From Actinoplanes philippinensis (GTDB taxonomy: Bacteria; Actinomycetota; Actinomycetes; Mycobacteriales; Micromonosporaceae), in NCBI RefSeq assembly GCF_900113015.1, contig NZ_FONV01000021.1, positions 62,001-126,000 of the forward strand: a stretch of 64,000 nucleotides of DNA. Reading direction: 5' to 3'. This document shows, in pieces, positions 24,433-32,238 of this stretch. How positions within the stretch are numbered: the first letter of the stretch is position 1; every line of letters starts with the position of its first letter. The notes under the pieces are model-generated. The model was given only the letters and a program-made list of their open reading frames with translations, made no database searches and was not told the DNA's origin. Position numbers and translations under genes: made by a program.

Positions 24433-24511
24433 GCCCTCGCCGACATCCGCCCCGGTCCGCGCCGTCTCGACCGGACACCTTGCTCACCTCCTCACCTCGG
24501 CGGCGAGCCGT

Positions 24512-25411
24512 TCAGACGGTCACCACGATCAGCTCGGCGGTCTTGACGAGGCGGTGTGCCTCAGCGGCCAATGCGGTCTCCGGCACCGGCCCGGCCTCGG
24601 CGAACAGGCCGACCGTCAGGGCTTCTCCGTCCCGTTCCCAGGTGCCGGCGACCCTGCCCCGGGCGACCACGACCGGTGAGATCCAGCCGCCGGTCCGGCT
24701 GATCAGGGCCCGCCGGTGCGGCGCGATGAGGTGCTCGTCGCCGGTGCCGGGGCCGAGCACGTACTGGTCGAACGCCGGCAGCAGCCGGACCGTCGGCATC
24801 GACGTGGCGGCCGCGATGTCGTCCAGGTCGGCGGTGCGGGCGTAGGCGCGCCGCCCGTCGACCGACACCTCGGTGATGACTCCCGACCGGGCCAGATCCG
24901 CGAACCAGCCCCGCAACGACGCCCGTTTCGACGCGCCCCGGATCAGCCACTGGTCGAACGTCTCCATCGTGGCCGGCCCATACGCGCCCAGATACGCCGG
25001 AACGATCCGCGCCGCCGCCTCCTCCGGCGCGGGCAGCCCCGCCCAGTCGCCGAACCACGTCCCCGGGCTGGTGAACGTGACCCGGTTGCCGTCGCCCGGC
25101 CCGTGACAGATCAGCCCCTGCCAGGCCAGCGGTTTGAGCACGGTGCCCCAGCCGGACCCGAGCAGCTCGCCCAGCGACTCGTCCCGCGTCACCCGGAGGA
25201 TCTCCGCCGCCAGCTCCTCGCGGCCGAGGACCCGCCCGGGCAGGATCTCCCGAACCGCGTCCGCGAGGGCGCCGACCTGATCCACGGTCGCGAACGTCCG
25301 CTGCCACGCCCCCTTCTCCCACGTGCGCGCCGCGGCCATCAGACTCAGGCAGGCCGCCGCGTCCCCGGCGGTGAGCAGGTGCAACGTGCCCCGCATCGCC
25401 CACACCTTCAT
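24512..25411 (-). CDS. Winged-helix DNA-binding family protein, C-terminal part of a split gene
   Basis: A 299-residue part of a winged-helix DNA-binding domain-containing protein (HTH_42/YcaQ-like). It begins MKVWAMRGTLHLLTAGDAAA, the hallmark of the family after its first 70 residues. It continues with GWGTVLKPLAWQGLICHGPG, YGPATMETFDQWLIRG and the C-terminal LPAFDQYVLG. The normal N-terminus is encoded just upstream in a different frame (25842-25411). The ATG overlaps that frame's stop (TGATG), so it may be re-initiated; a true frameshift is equally possible. Confidence 0.75.
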   Translation of the reverse strand: MKVWAMRGTLHLLTAGDAAACLSLMAAARTWEKGAWQRTFATVDQVGALADAVREILPGRVLGREELAAEILRVTRDESLGELLGSGWGTVLKPLAWQGLICHGPGDGNRVTFTSPGTWFGDWAGLPAPEEAAARIVPAYLGAYGPATMETFDQWLIRGASKRASLRGWFADLARSGVITEVSVDGRRAYARTADLDDIAAATSMPTVRLLPAFDQYVLGPGTGDEHLIAPHRRALISRTGGWISPVVVARGRVAGTWERDGEALTVGLFAEAGPVPETALAAEAHRLVKTAELIVVTV

Positions 25412-25842
25412 CAACTCACGCCGCTCCGGGCCGCCTCCCCGGTATCCGTGGCGGACGACCCGAGCCGCGCCGCGATGGCCTGCTCGGCGGCCGACGCCAC
25501 CTGCGCCTGCACACCGCACAGCCGCGCGACGACCGCGCCCGCCGAGTCCGCGCCGGCCGATCCCGCGCCGGCCGATCCCGCGCGGGCCGAGTCCGCGCCG
25601 GCCGAGTCCGCGTCGGTCGATCCCCCGCCGGCCGAGTCGGTGCTGGCCGCCTCCGTGCTCGCCGTGCCGGTGCCCGTCGACGCCGCGCCGGCCGATCCCG
25701 CGTCGGCCGATCCCGCGCCGGCCGCCTCCGTGCTCGCCGTGCCGGTGACCGTCGACGCCGCGCCGGTTGAGTCCGCGTCCGGCCCGCTGAGGAACTGCCG
25801 GCTCATCCGCCAGGCCAGTACCTGATCGAGGGTGAAGTCCAC
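25411..25842 (-). CDS. N-terminal part of the split winged-helix gene, with repeat insertion
   Basis: A 143-residue frame starting at GTG 25842. It reads DFTLDQVLAWRMSRQFL, the normal family N-terminus, then about 80 residues of Ala/Gly/Ser/Asp/Thr repeats, then returns to the family sequence with VVARLCGVQAQVASAAEQAI. It stops at 25411 just where the family sequence continues in the next frame. In normal relatives FL and VVARLCGVQAQV are separated by about ten residues, so the repeat tract is an insertion. Whether this chain is made as a separate peptide is unknown. Confidence 0.6.
   Translation of the reverse strand: MDFTLDQVLAWRMSRQFLSGPDADSTGAASTVTGTASTEAAGAGSADAGSAGAASTGTGTASTEAASTDSAGGGSTDADSAGADSARAGSAGAGSAGADSAGAVVARLCGVQAQVASAAEQAIAARLGSSATDTGEAARSGVS
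25540..25790. repeat. 15-bp in-frame minisatellite with 75-bp higher-order copy
   Basis: Units of 15 bases based on CGCGCCGGCCGATCC or the GAGTC variant are repeated, five codons each, giving AGSAG/ADSAG peptides on the minus strand. A longer duplication is visible: the block starting GGCCGCCTCCGTGCTC at 25645 recurs at 25720, exactly 75 bases (five units) later. All indels keep the reading frame inside the tract, although the host gene is frameshifted just downstream of it. Confidence 0.7.
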
Positions 25843-25905
25843 AGTGCATTCTCGCGCACGGTAATCGGCTGGCGGGTCCCGTCCCGGCTCGACGATCATG
25901 GGGCG

Positions 25906-26271
25906 GTGCAGACAGAGGAGACGGTGACGTTGTGGCGGCCGACCGGGCCGCAGGAGCTGGCGCTGGTCGAGGAGTCGGGCCGGCGTGCCTGGCCGCCGCG
26001 GCTCCCCGATCAGCCGATCTTCTACCCGGTGCTGAACGAGGAGTACGCCACCATGATCGCCCGGGACTGGAACGTCCCGGCGTCCGGCGTCGGCTACGTG
26101 ACCCGGTTCGCGGTGCGCCGCTCGTTCCTCGACCGGTACGAGGTGCACCAGGTCGGCGGCCGCACCATCCTCGAGTACTGGATCCCGGCCGAGGACCTGG
26201 ACGAGTTCAACGCGAACATCGTCGGCACGATCGAGGTGGTGGCCGAGTTCCGCGGTCCGGATGCGGCATGA
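25906..26271 (+). CDS. Small conserved protein (often labelled ADP-ribosylation/crystallin J1)
   Basis: A 121-residue acidic cytoplasmic protein: ETVTLWRPTGPQELALVEES, then FYPVLNEEYATMIARDWNV and YWIPAEDLDEFNANIVGTIE. The sequence resembles small proteins listed in databases as ADP-ribosylation/crystallin J1 proteins, but they lack the ADP-ribosylglycohydrolase fold and the label carries no functional evidence. GTG start at 25906. A second small gene starts eight bases after its stop and may be cotranscribed. Function unknown. Confidence 0.7.
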   Translation: MQTEETVTLWRPTGPQELALVEESGRRAWPPRLPDQPIFYPVLNEEYATMIARDWNVPASGVGYVTRFAVRRSFLDRYEVHQVGGRTILEYWIPAEDLDEFNANIVGTIEVVAEFRGPDAA

Positions 26272-26278
26272 TCGCTGC

Positions 26279-26680
26279 GTGAGCACGATCATCGAGTTCT
26301 TCCTCGCGGCCGATCGCGAGACGGCGGCCGCGGCTGTCGAGGCGGGGCCCGGCGGCGACGCTCTGACGTACGGCAACTTCGATGCCCTGCTGTCGATCGA
26401 GGAGTGGGAGAGCCTCCTGACCGGACGTGAGTTCGACGACGTGGAGGGTCCGGAGCCACTCGGTGACGACGACGGCGCCCTCGTGCTGATCTTCCCGGCG
26501 GTGCTGACCGAGGCGCTGGCCGGGGACGTCACCGGAGTCGCCGGCCGCTGGCTGGAGCTGCGGGCGGAGGAGGGCGAGCAGATCGACGAGGACCTCGGCG
26601 CGGAGATCGTCGCCGAGGTCGCGGCCCTCGCCGTCCGGGCCCGCCGGACCGGGGAACTGCTCTGCTGCCGGGCCTGCTGA
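26279..26680 (+). CDS. Hypothetical acidic protein
   Basis: A 133-residue, strongly acidic protein starting at GTG 26279 (VSTIIEFFLAADRETAAAAV). It continues with FDALLSIEEWESLLTGREFD and ends in a Cys-rich tail, LLCCRAC. It has no signal peptide or membrane segment. I do not recognise the family; its length and pattern resemble immunity-type or DUF1877-like proteins, but the match is too weak to name. It follows the previous gene by eight bases. Confidence 0.6.
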   Translation: MSTIIEFFLAADRETAAAAVEAGPGGDALTYGNFDALLSIEEWESLLTGREFDDVEGPEPLGDDDGALVLIFPAVLTEALAGDVTGVAGRWLELRAEEGEQIDEDLGAEIVAEVAALAVRARRTGELLCCRAC

Positions 26681-26689
26681 GCGGTCCGA

Positions 26690-26880
26690 ACACGTCAGCG
26701 CTGATGGCAGGACATACGAAACACGCCGTCGGCCGTGGTCCGGGCCGGTCAGCGCTGATCAGGGCGTGCGGCGTACGCCGTCGGCCGTGGTCCGGGCCGG
26801 TCAGCGCTGATCAGGGCGTGCGGCGTACGCCGTCGGCCGTGGTCAGGGCCGGACAGCGCTGATCAGGACGGTGTGCCGGC
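26690..26880. repeat. 52-bp tandem repeats copied from the methyltransferase 3-prime end
   Basis: The segment CGCCGTCGGCCGTGG recurs at 26724, 26776 and 26828, an exact 52-base period. CAGCGCTGATCAG occurs in each unit. The rightmost copy is the true end of the methyltransferase gene (26843 onwards). The units to its left are duplicated, decayed versions of that tail, including the stop region. The block fills the gap between the convergent gene ends. Confidence 0.7.
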
Positions 26881-27628
26881 GGATGTGGAACACACCGTCG
26901 GCCGCGATCCGGGCCTCGATCAACTTGCGGGCGGCGGCCTCCTCGGCGGCGGTCAGCGGCTCGGCGGCGATGCTGGCCAGGAACGCGAGCACCGGCTCGG
27001 GCGACGGGACCTCGATGGCGCCGGGGTAACGCTCGGTGGTGACGGCGTCGAAATGGTCGGCCATCCACAGCGGGACGGTCTCGGCGGTGACATCATGCCG
27101 GGCGGCCGACAGGACCAGGTCGGGGCGCCCGATCGCCGGGCCGAGCGCGGTGATCTCGGTGTGGTGGTCGCGGCCGTTGACGGCGACGAGGATCCGGCCG
27201 CCCGGGCGCAGCACCCGGGCGAACCCGGCCAGCGCCGCCCGAGGATCGTCAAGGTGGTAGAGCATGTGGTTGGCGATCAGCGTGTCGAACGAGGCGGCGG
27301 GGAACGGCAGCTCAGCCGCGTCGCACTGGAGCACCGTGGCGCCGTCGACCGCACGCAGGCGCTCACACATGACGGGCGAGAAATCGGTCAGCGTCAGCCG
27401 CATGCCGCCGCGGTCCACGCGGGACCACAGCGCACCCGTGCCGGCCCCGACCTCCAGCACGTCACCGCCGGCCGGCAGCCGGGCGGCCACGAACGTGAAC
27501 CAGTCCTCCGGGTTCGTCCGATAGGTGTGCAGCGCCATCCGGGCGGTCAGGTTCGCCGCGGTCGTCGCATACTGCTGGACGGCCCGCGCCGAGGGGGAGA
27601 CGGTCACCGCCGGAGCATAGCGGTCCAT
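26843..27628 (-). CDS. Class I SAM-dependent methyltransferase
   Basis: A 261-residue methyltransferase of the Methyltransf_11/UbiE type. The SAM site is VLEVGAGTGALWSRVDRGGM (motif I, near residue 58), followed by TLTDFSPVMCERLRA, LQCDAAELPFPAASFDTLIA (motifs II and III) and LRPGGRILVAVNG. The substrate cannot be deduced. The last residues (RRHTVLISAVRP) are encoded at the edge of a 52-base repeat array built from this gene end. It stands alone, with no obvious operon partner. Confidence 0.87.
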   Translation of the reverse strand: MDRYAPAVTVSPSARAVQQYATTAANLTARMALHTYRTNPEDWFTFVAARLPAGGDVLEVGAGTGALWSRVDRGGMRLTLTDFSPVMCERLRAVDGATVLQCDAAELPFPAASFDTLIANHMLYHLDDPRAALAGFARVLRPGGRILVAVNGRDHHTEITALGPAIGRPDLVLSAARHDVTAETVPLWMADHFDAVTTERYPGAIEVPSPEPVLAFLASIAAEPLTAAEEAAARKLIEARIAADGVFHIRRHTVLISAVRP

Positions 27629-27663
27629 CGGCGGTGACGGATCGCTTCAGCCCGGCGGCCGCG

Positions 27664-28269
27664 TCAAAGGCCTCGGGGGTACGCCGCCTCGCGCCGACTC
27701 TCGAGAACGGTGAGAACTGCGGTCGGGGAGGTTTCCGAGCGTACGAGATCAAGGAAGTTCTCGATGTTCGTCCCGATGGTCTCCAGGACGTTCGTGTAGT
27801 CGCGGATCGGGCCGGGAACGCGCAGGGCGTGGTCGGCGCCGGGGATCTCCAGGCAGGGCTTGCCGGTGGCGCGGGCCGCGGACGTGTCCCAGAACGTGTC
27901 GGCGGTGCCCCCGACGAGCAGGGCGGGCGCCGGGTTCGCGGTGATCGCGGCGGCGACCGACGGGTCGGTCAGCAGCGGGGTGAGCCAGATCGCCGGCAGC
28001 CGCCGTTCCGCGGCGAAGGCGGCGGCGCGTGTGCCGAGCGACTTCGCAATGAGCACCGGCTGCGTCGACGCGTCGATCCGGTGCAGGGCGGCCTCGGCGT
28101 GCACCCGCACGAACGGCTCCGGGTCGATGTCCAGCAGACCCTCCGGCGCCAGCCAGGTGACATGCTCGACGGCGTCGCCGCGCCCGGTGAGGACGGCGTC
28201 GGCCAGGTCGAACAGCGTGCCCGCGGTCGAGTAGAGGCGGCCCGGCAGCAGGATCCCGGTGAGTCTCAC
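27664..28269 (-). CDS. Small alpha/beta hydrolase
   Basis: A 201-residue minimal alpha/beta hydrolase. The nucleophile sits in VLIAKSLGTRAAAFA (Ser replacing the usual GxSxG as KSLG), the acid in LLVGGTADTFWD, and the histidine in IPGADHALRVPG. This order matches small KANL3/Tex30-like hydrolases. The GTG start overlaps the stop of the upstream AbiEii-type gene (GTGA), so the two are translated together. Its stop is followed closely by the divergent methyltransferase promoter region. Substrate unknown. Confidence 0.75.
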   Translation of the reverse strand: MRLTGILLPGRLYSTAGTLFDLADAVLTGRGDAVEHVTWLAPEGLLDIDPEPFVRVHAEAALHRIDASTQPVLIAKSLGTRAAAFAAERRLPAIWLTPLLTDPSVAAAITANPAPALLVGGTADTFWDTSAARATGKPCLEIPGADHALRVPGPIRDYTNVLETIGTNIENFLDLVRSETSPTAVLTVLESRREAAYPRGL

Positions 28270-28907
28270 GTGCGCGGCCAGCCCTTCAGACGGTTGCGGA
28301 GTTCGGCGATCGCCGCCCGGTCCAGACCGTAGAGCGCGAACCGGGCGTCGTCGAGCCGGTCCAGGTAGCGGCCGGCGTCGGCGAGGTCCTCCGGGTCCAG
28401 CGCCGGGTCGGCGGCGTGCGCCAGCTCCAGGACCCGGTCGAGCGGGTAGCGTTCCAGCGCCGATGCCACATCGATGTAGTCGCGCACCTCCCGCCGGTTG
28501 ACCAGGGCGGCGACCTTGGTGGCGACCAGGTCGTCGAGGTGCATGACCGGGCCCACGTCCATCACCACCGGCGCGCGGTGCCGATCCAGGCGGCACAGCG
28601 TCAGGCGCAGCGCCCGGTGCTCGCCGGCCACCAGGAACTCCTGGATGTCGGCGTCCATGCCGGCGAACAGCTCGTCGGCCTCCTCCCGGACCACCCGGTA
28701 CCCGGCCGCGGTCAGCGCCGACGTGACCTCCCCGGCGGCGGCCGCCACCCCACCGGCCGTGTCGGTGAACAGGTCGATGTCCTCCGTCGGCCGCGCCACC
28801 AGCCCGTTCACCAGCCAGGCGACCCCGCCGCCCAGGACGAACCCGTGTTTGTCGGCGACCGCCAGGGCGATGCGGGCCACCTCCCGGTAGAAGTCGTCGA
28901 CGCTCAC
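28266..28907 (-). CDS. AbiEii/AbiGii-type nucleotidyltransferase (toxin-like)
   Basis: A 213-residue DNA-polymerase-beta-fold protein. The motif GFVLGGGVAWLVNGLVARPT and the metal pair EDIDLF (two Asp) are typical of the AbiEii/AbiGii toxin family, followed by LDDLVATKVAALVNRREVRD, then YIDV. AbiEii toxins are nucleotidyltransferases that modify cellular RNA/tRNA acceptor ends and are neutralised by AbiEi. No AbiEi-type winged-helix antitoxin is adjacent; instead a 113-residue unknown gene lies upstream (29071-29412). GTG 28907 was chosen. It could also have a housekeeping role. Confidence 0.8.
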   Translation of the reverse strand: MSVDDFYREVARIALAVADKHGFVLGGGVAWLVNGLVARPTEDIDLFTDTAGGVAAAAGEVTSALTAAGYRVVREEADELFAGMDADIQEFLVAGEHRALRLTLCRLDRHRAPVVMDVGPVMHLDDLVATKVAALVNRREVRDYIDVASALERYPLDRVLELAHAADPALDPEDLADAGRYLDRLDDARFALYGLDRAAIAELRNRLKGWPRT

Positions 28908-28929
28908 CCGGCAAGGTTGACACACTGCC

Positions 28930-29027
28930 CGGCCGCCCGACGCACAGGACGCGCCTCACCGGCCGCCGGACGCACAGGACGTGCTGCACCGGCCGCCGGA
29001 CGCACAGGACGCGCTGGACCGGCCGCC
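28930..29027. repeat. 30-bp tandem repeat, about 3.3 copies
   Basis: Units start at 28930, 28960, 28990 and 29020 with the core CGGCCGCCGGACGCACAGGA. The three complete copies differ at a few positions only. The array sits in the gap between the AbiEii-type gene start and the stop of the small upstream gene. It therefore lies in the likely leader of the toxin-like gene and could affect its expression. Confidence 0.7.
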
Positions 29028-29070
29028 GCCGGGGTGACGCCGCTCGTGCGGCCCGCGTCGTGAATGCGCG

Positions 29071-29412
29071 TCAGGCGGCGGTGCGCAGTCGTAGCCGGGG
29101 GTGGCGGGCCTCCCAGGCGGCGCGGACGCCGCGGGGCAGGTTGAGCTCCGGCCACACCCGCACCAGGGTGGCCCCGTCGAGGTGGTGGCGCAGCTCGTCG
29201 ATGCGGATGGCCTCGCGGAGCACATTCTCATACATCCACAGGAGCATGGTGTGCTGGCTCAGGTCGAACGCCCGCTGCGGATGCCACCACAGGCGCAACG
29301 GCAACTCGGCGAACCCGCTCGTCGGCCCGCACAACTCGCCGAGCGTCCCCGCCACGACCACGGGCCGGTGCGGCCGGGCGAGGTGTGTAACGGGGGCGGC
29401 ACTCACAGACAT
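29071..29412 (-). CDS. Conserved hypothetical protein, possible partner of the AbiEii-type gene
   Basis: A 113-residue protein: RPVVVAGTLGELCGPTSGFA, ELPLRLWWHPQRAFDLSQHT, MYENVLREAIRIDELRHHL and LVRVWPELNLPRGVRAAWEA. I recall similar actinobacterial proteins lying next to AbiEii/AbiGii-type genes, as this one does (160 bases upstream, same strand). That makes it a candidate antitoxin or cofactor, by context only; it shows no DNA-binding fold and is not AbiEi. ATG 29412 was chosen as start. Confidence 0.6.
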   Translation of the reverse strand: MSVSAAPVTHLARPHRPVVVAGTLGELCGPTSGFAELPLRLWWHPQRAFDLSQHTMLLWMYENVLREAIRIDELRHHLDGATLVRVWPELNLPRGVRAAWEARHPRLRLRTAA

Positions 29413-29495
29413 GCCATCAGCGTAAACCGGCACAGCGTGCCGAAGGCAAACGCCTGGACTCCCAGGACGGTCCACCGGGTGTGATCGAGGTGGTT

Positions 29496-30590
29496 TCAGG
29501 CGCCGACGGCACGGATCGGGTGGTCGAAGGAAGCGGGACAGTGCAGGATGTTGAGGTCCCAGCCGCGGCCGATGCACACCCCCGTGACGTAACAGTCGGC
29601 GTCGGCGGGGTCCTGGGGTGGGCGCCAGCTCCGGCCGTCGCCCCACTCGGCGGAGGCGGCGGCCAGCAGCAGACGCATCGGCGTGCCGCACTCGGCGCAG
29701 TGCCACTCCCAGATGTCCGACACCGAGCCGCACGCGAAGCCGCCGGCCTTCCACCCGGGGGACAGGGACAGGTCGTACTCGTAGAGGGGTTCGGCCTGAT
29801 CGTCGTCCCAGGCGGTGATCCGCTCGGCCAGGGAATCGGGCAGGAGCTCCTGAGGTGGATACTCGACCACCTGATCCGGGTGCACCGCGCAGACCGTCGG
29901 GAGATATTCGTTACGGACCACCGGCGGCTCGGGTGGCACGACCGGCGGGCCGGTGACGTCGGCGGAGCGCCGCCAGTGGACCTGCACCCGTGGGTTGTGA
30001 TGCTCGTCGGGATGGTCGAGGGGGCACCACAGCACCTGGAGCAGGTCGCAGTCGTCCGGCCCGGCGAAATCCGGAATGTCGCGACGATACAGCTGAGCCA
30101 CCGGAACCAGTGGGATCGGCTGGTCGACCAGGTCATGGGGCTCGGAGAAGTCCCAGCCGGGCAGGGCGTCGCGCTCCTCGGCGGTGAGGTCACGACCCCG
30201 TGCGGCGGCGAGGATCGCGCGGCTGCGGTGGACCGTCGCCGGCGTCTGCAGCCGGTGCACGTAGTGCCTGCCACCGTCGTGGCAGAACGGCCACGGCTCG
30301 TCGGCCGGCCACAGCAGCGGCCCGCCGACCGAGGTGTCCGTGACGCCCGGCGCACCGGGCCGCGGATGCAGCCGGGTGGCCGTGGTCGCGAAACCGCGCA
30401 GATCGGGAAAGATCGCCCCGATGTCCACCGGCCGTGACGGCGTGGTGAAGGCGCCGATCGGTGGCGCGGAGCCGACGGTGCCGGCCTGCCACGGTGGGGT
30501 CGAGTGGCCGCGGGGCTGCGGCGCGGTGGAGTGGCCGCGGGGCTGCGGCGCGGTGGAGTGGCCGCGGGGCCGCGGCGGGGTCGCGGTCAT
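29496..30590 (-). CDS. Hypothetical protein with N-terminal 9-residue repeats
   Basis: A 364-residue cytoplasmic protein. Residues about 6-33 are three copies of RGHSTAPQP, a linker made by the 27-base repeat at 30502-30582. The rest is Trp/Pro/His-rich (GGPLLWPADEPWPFCHDGG, LLQVLWCPLDHPDEHHNPRV) and ends with a possible zinc-binding pair WHCAECGTPMRL. This resembles actinobacterial DUF1963-like proteins, but the match is loose. The ATG overlaps the stop of the pentapeptide gene (TGATG), so both are made together. Confidence 0.65.
   Translation of the reverse strand: MTATPPRPRGHSTAPQPRGHSTAPQPRGHSTPPWQAGTVGSAPPIGAFTTPSRPVDIGAIFPDLRGFATTATRLHPRPGAPGVTDTSVGGPLLWPADEPWPFCHDGGRHYVHRLQTPATVHRSRAILAAARGRDLTAEERDALPGWDFSEPHDLVDQPIPLVPVAQLYRRDIPDFAGPDDCDLLQVLWCPLDHPDEHHNPRVQVHWRRSADVTGPPVVPPEPPVVRNEYLPTVCAVHPDQVVEYPPQELLPDSLAERITAWDDDQAEPLYEYDLSLSPGWKAGGFACGSVSDIWEWHCAECGTPMRLLLAAASAEWGDGRSWRPPQDPADADCYVTGVCIGRGWDLNILHCPASFDHPIRAVGA
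30502..30582. repeat. 27-bp in-frame tandem repeat
   Basis: GAGTGGCCGCGGGGCTGCGG starts at 30502, 30529 and 30556, giving an exact 27-base period. The third copy is partly diverged. It encodes the RGHSTAPQP nonapeptide repeats at the N-terminus of the minus-strand gene ending at 29496. Confidence 0.7.
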
Positions 30591-31171
30591 CAGGCGTCGC
30601 GGATCTGCAGGCCCAGGGACATCGCGAGCACGATGGCCTGGTCGGCGGTGATGACGGCGTCGCGGAGCTCGAGAGTGCGTGGGTCGAAGGCGTGCAGGTC
30701 GGTGCCGCGCAGGTCGCAGCCGGTGAAGTCGGCGCCGGTCAGCTGCGCGGCGGACAGATCGAGGCCGCGCATCGTGCCGTTGCGGGCCCGGACGGCGGTC
30801 AGGTCGGCCTCGCGCATGCGGACACCGGTGAACGTGGCGCTGCCCAGATCGGCGCGGGGCAGCACGGTGAACGACCAGTCGCCGCCGTCGACAGTGGTGA
30901 GGTCGAAGCTGCAGCCCTCGAAGCTGCTGCCGACCGCCTTGCAGTTGGTGAACGTGGCGTCGAAGAAGTTGCAGTTGACGAACCGGCAGTTGAGGAACGC
31001 CACGTCGACGGCCTGGGCGCAGTTGAACCGGCCGTCGCGGAAGACGCACTCGGAGAACTCGACGCCCTCCAGGTCGGTCTCGCACAGGTCCAGCCCGGAG
31101 AACTGGACCTGCTCGTGTCGCCGCTGCGTGCCGGCCCCGGCGTCCCAGTCGCGGGTGCTGATCGTCTTCAC
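30590..31171 (-). CDS. Pentapeptide-repeat protein
   Basis: A 193-residue right-handed quadrilateral beta-helix protein. Repeated A(D/N)LXX-type pentapeptides are visible, for example VQFSGLDLCETDLEGVEFSE, then CRFVNCNFFDATFTNCKAVG and LDLSAAQLTGADFTGCDLRG. Cys-containing turns are frequent. Known relatives (MfpA, Qnr) mimic DNA and protect gyrase, but most pentapeptide proteins have no known target. The C-terminal 25 residues (ITADQAIVLAMSLGLQI) form a helical cap that could mediate dimerisation. Cotranscribed with the overlapping gene downstream. Confidence 0.88.
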   Translation of the reverse strand: MKTISTRDWDAGAGTQRRHEQVQFSGLDLCETDLEGVEFSECVFRDGRFNCAQAVDVAFLNCRFVNCNFFDATFTNCKAVGSSFEGCSFDLTTVDGGDWSFTVLPRADLGSATFTGVRMREADLTAVRARNGTMRGLDLSAAQLTGADFTGCDLRGTDLHAFDPRTLELRDAVITADQAIVLAMSLGLQIRDA

Positions 31172-31191
31172 GGCCGCAGCCTAGCCACCAC

Positions 31192-32208
31192 CTACGACAA
31201 TTCCCGGCGACTCCGCGGTGACCTGGCCAGATACGCGTGCGGGTAGGGCAGGGGCTGCTCGCCGGCGGCGGTCAGCCGGTCGAGGTGTTTGTCGTCGAGG
31301 CTCCAGCCGGTCGCGCCGAGATTGTCGGTGAGCTGGTCGACGGTGCGGGCGCCGATGATCGGGGCGGTCACGCCGGGTCGTTGCAGCAGCCAGCGCAGCG
31401 CCACCTGGGCGGGGTGACGGTCGATGGTGGCGGCGACGTCGAGCAGGGCGTCGGTGACGCGCCAGACGCGCTCGTCGACGCTGTCCTCCCAGTTGCCGAG
31501 CCACGGCTGCTTGTCGCCGTCCCACCGGCTGCCGGCCGGCGCCGAGGTCATGCCGCGCCGGTACTTGCCGGTGAGCCAGCCGCCGCGCATCGGCGACCAG
31601 GGGATGATGCCGACGTTCTCGTTGCGGCAGACGGGGACGAACTCGGTCTCGATCTCCCGGTCGATGAGGTTGTAGAGCGGCTGCGCGGCCACGAACGGCT
31701 CCCAGCCGCGGAACCGGGCGACGTCCACCGACTTCTGCAGCTGCCACGCCGCGTAGTTGGACACCCCGAGATGCCGGACCTTCCCGGTACGCACGAGCGT
31801 GTCGAGCGTCGACAGGGTCTCCTCGACGGGTGTCGTCTCGTCGAAGCAGTGCAGCTGATAGAGGTCGATGTGGTCGGTGCCGAGCCGGCGCAGGCTGGCC
31901 TCCACGGCGGAGATCAGGTGCTTGCGCCCGGCGCCGTGGTCGTTGCCGGCGTCGCCGGTCGCCCAGAACCCCTTGGTCGCGATGACCAGCGAGTCCCGCC
32001 GCTGCCGGGCGAGCCAGCGCCCGATGATCTCCTCGGAGGCGCCGCCCGCATAAACGTCGGCGGTGTCGATGAAGTCACCGCCCGCCTCGACATAGCGGTC
32101 GAGGATCGCATGGGAGGTGGTCTCGTCGGACTCGTTGCCGAACGTCATCGTTCCGAGGCACAGCTCACTGACGCGAAGTCCGCTGCCCCCGACATACCGG
32201 TACTCCAT
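31192..32208 (-). CDS. Aldo/keto reductase
   Basis: A 338-residue TIM-barrel NADPH-dependent oxidoreductase: LGTMTFGNES at the N-terminus, the catalytic Asp/Tyr pair in FIDTADVYAGGASEEIIGRW, Lys in VIATKGFWATG, and His in DLYQLHCFDETTP. The cofactor-binding C-terminal IIGARTVDQLTDNLGA is present. It belongs to the YajO/Tas-like group of general aldehyde reductases. It stands alone, downstream of the nucleotidyltransferase pair. Substrate unknown. Confidence 0.92.
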   Translation of the reverse strand: MEYRYVGGSGLRVSELCLGTMTFGNESDETTSHAILDRYVEAGGDFIDTADVYAGGASEEIIGRWLARQRRDSLVIATKGFWATGDAGNDHGAGRKHLISAVEASLRRLGTDHIDLYQLHCFDETTPVEETLSTLDTLVRTGKVRHLGVSNYAAWQLQKSVDVARFRGWEPFVAAQPLYNLIDREIETEFVPVCRNENVGIIPWSPMRGGWLTGKYRRGMTSAPAGSRWDGDKQPWLGNWEDSVDERVWRVTDALLDVAATIDRHPAQVALRWLLQRPGVTAPIIGARTVDQLTDNLGATGWSLDDKHLDRLTAAGEQPLPYPHAYLARSPRSRRELS

Positions 32209-32238
32209 GGCGTAGATCCTTTCAGTACGCCCGAAGAT

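Noticed and set aside
26690..26880. 52-bp repeats as phage attachment or CRISPR-like repeats
   Set aside because: The units match the neighbouring gene end and follow each other without spacers; there is no integrase nearby.
28930..29027. 30-bp repeats resembling a small CRISPR array
   Set aside because: The units are directly adjacent with no unique spacers, and no cas gene is present; it is a simple tandem repeat.
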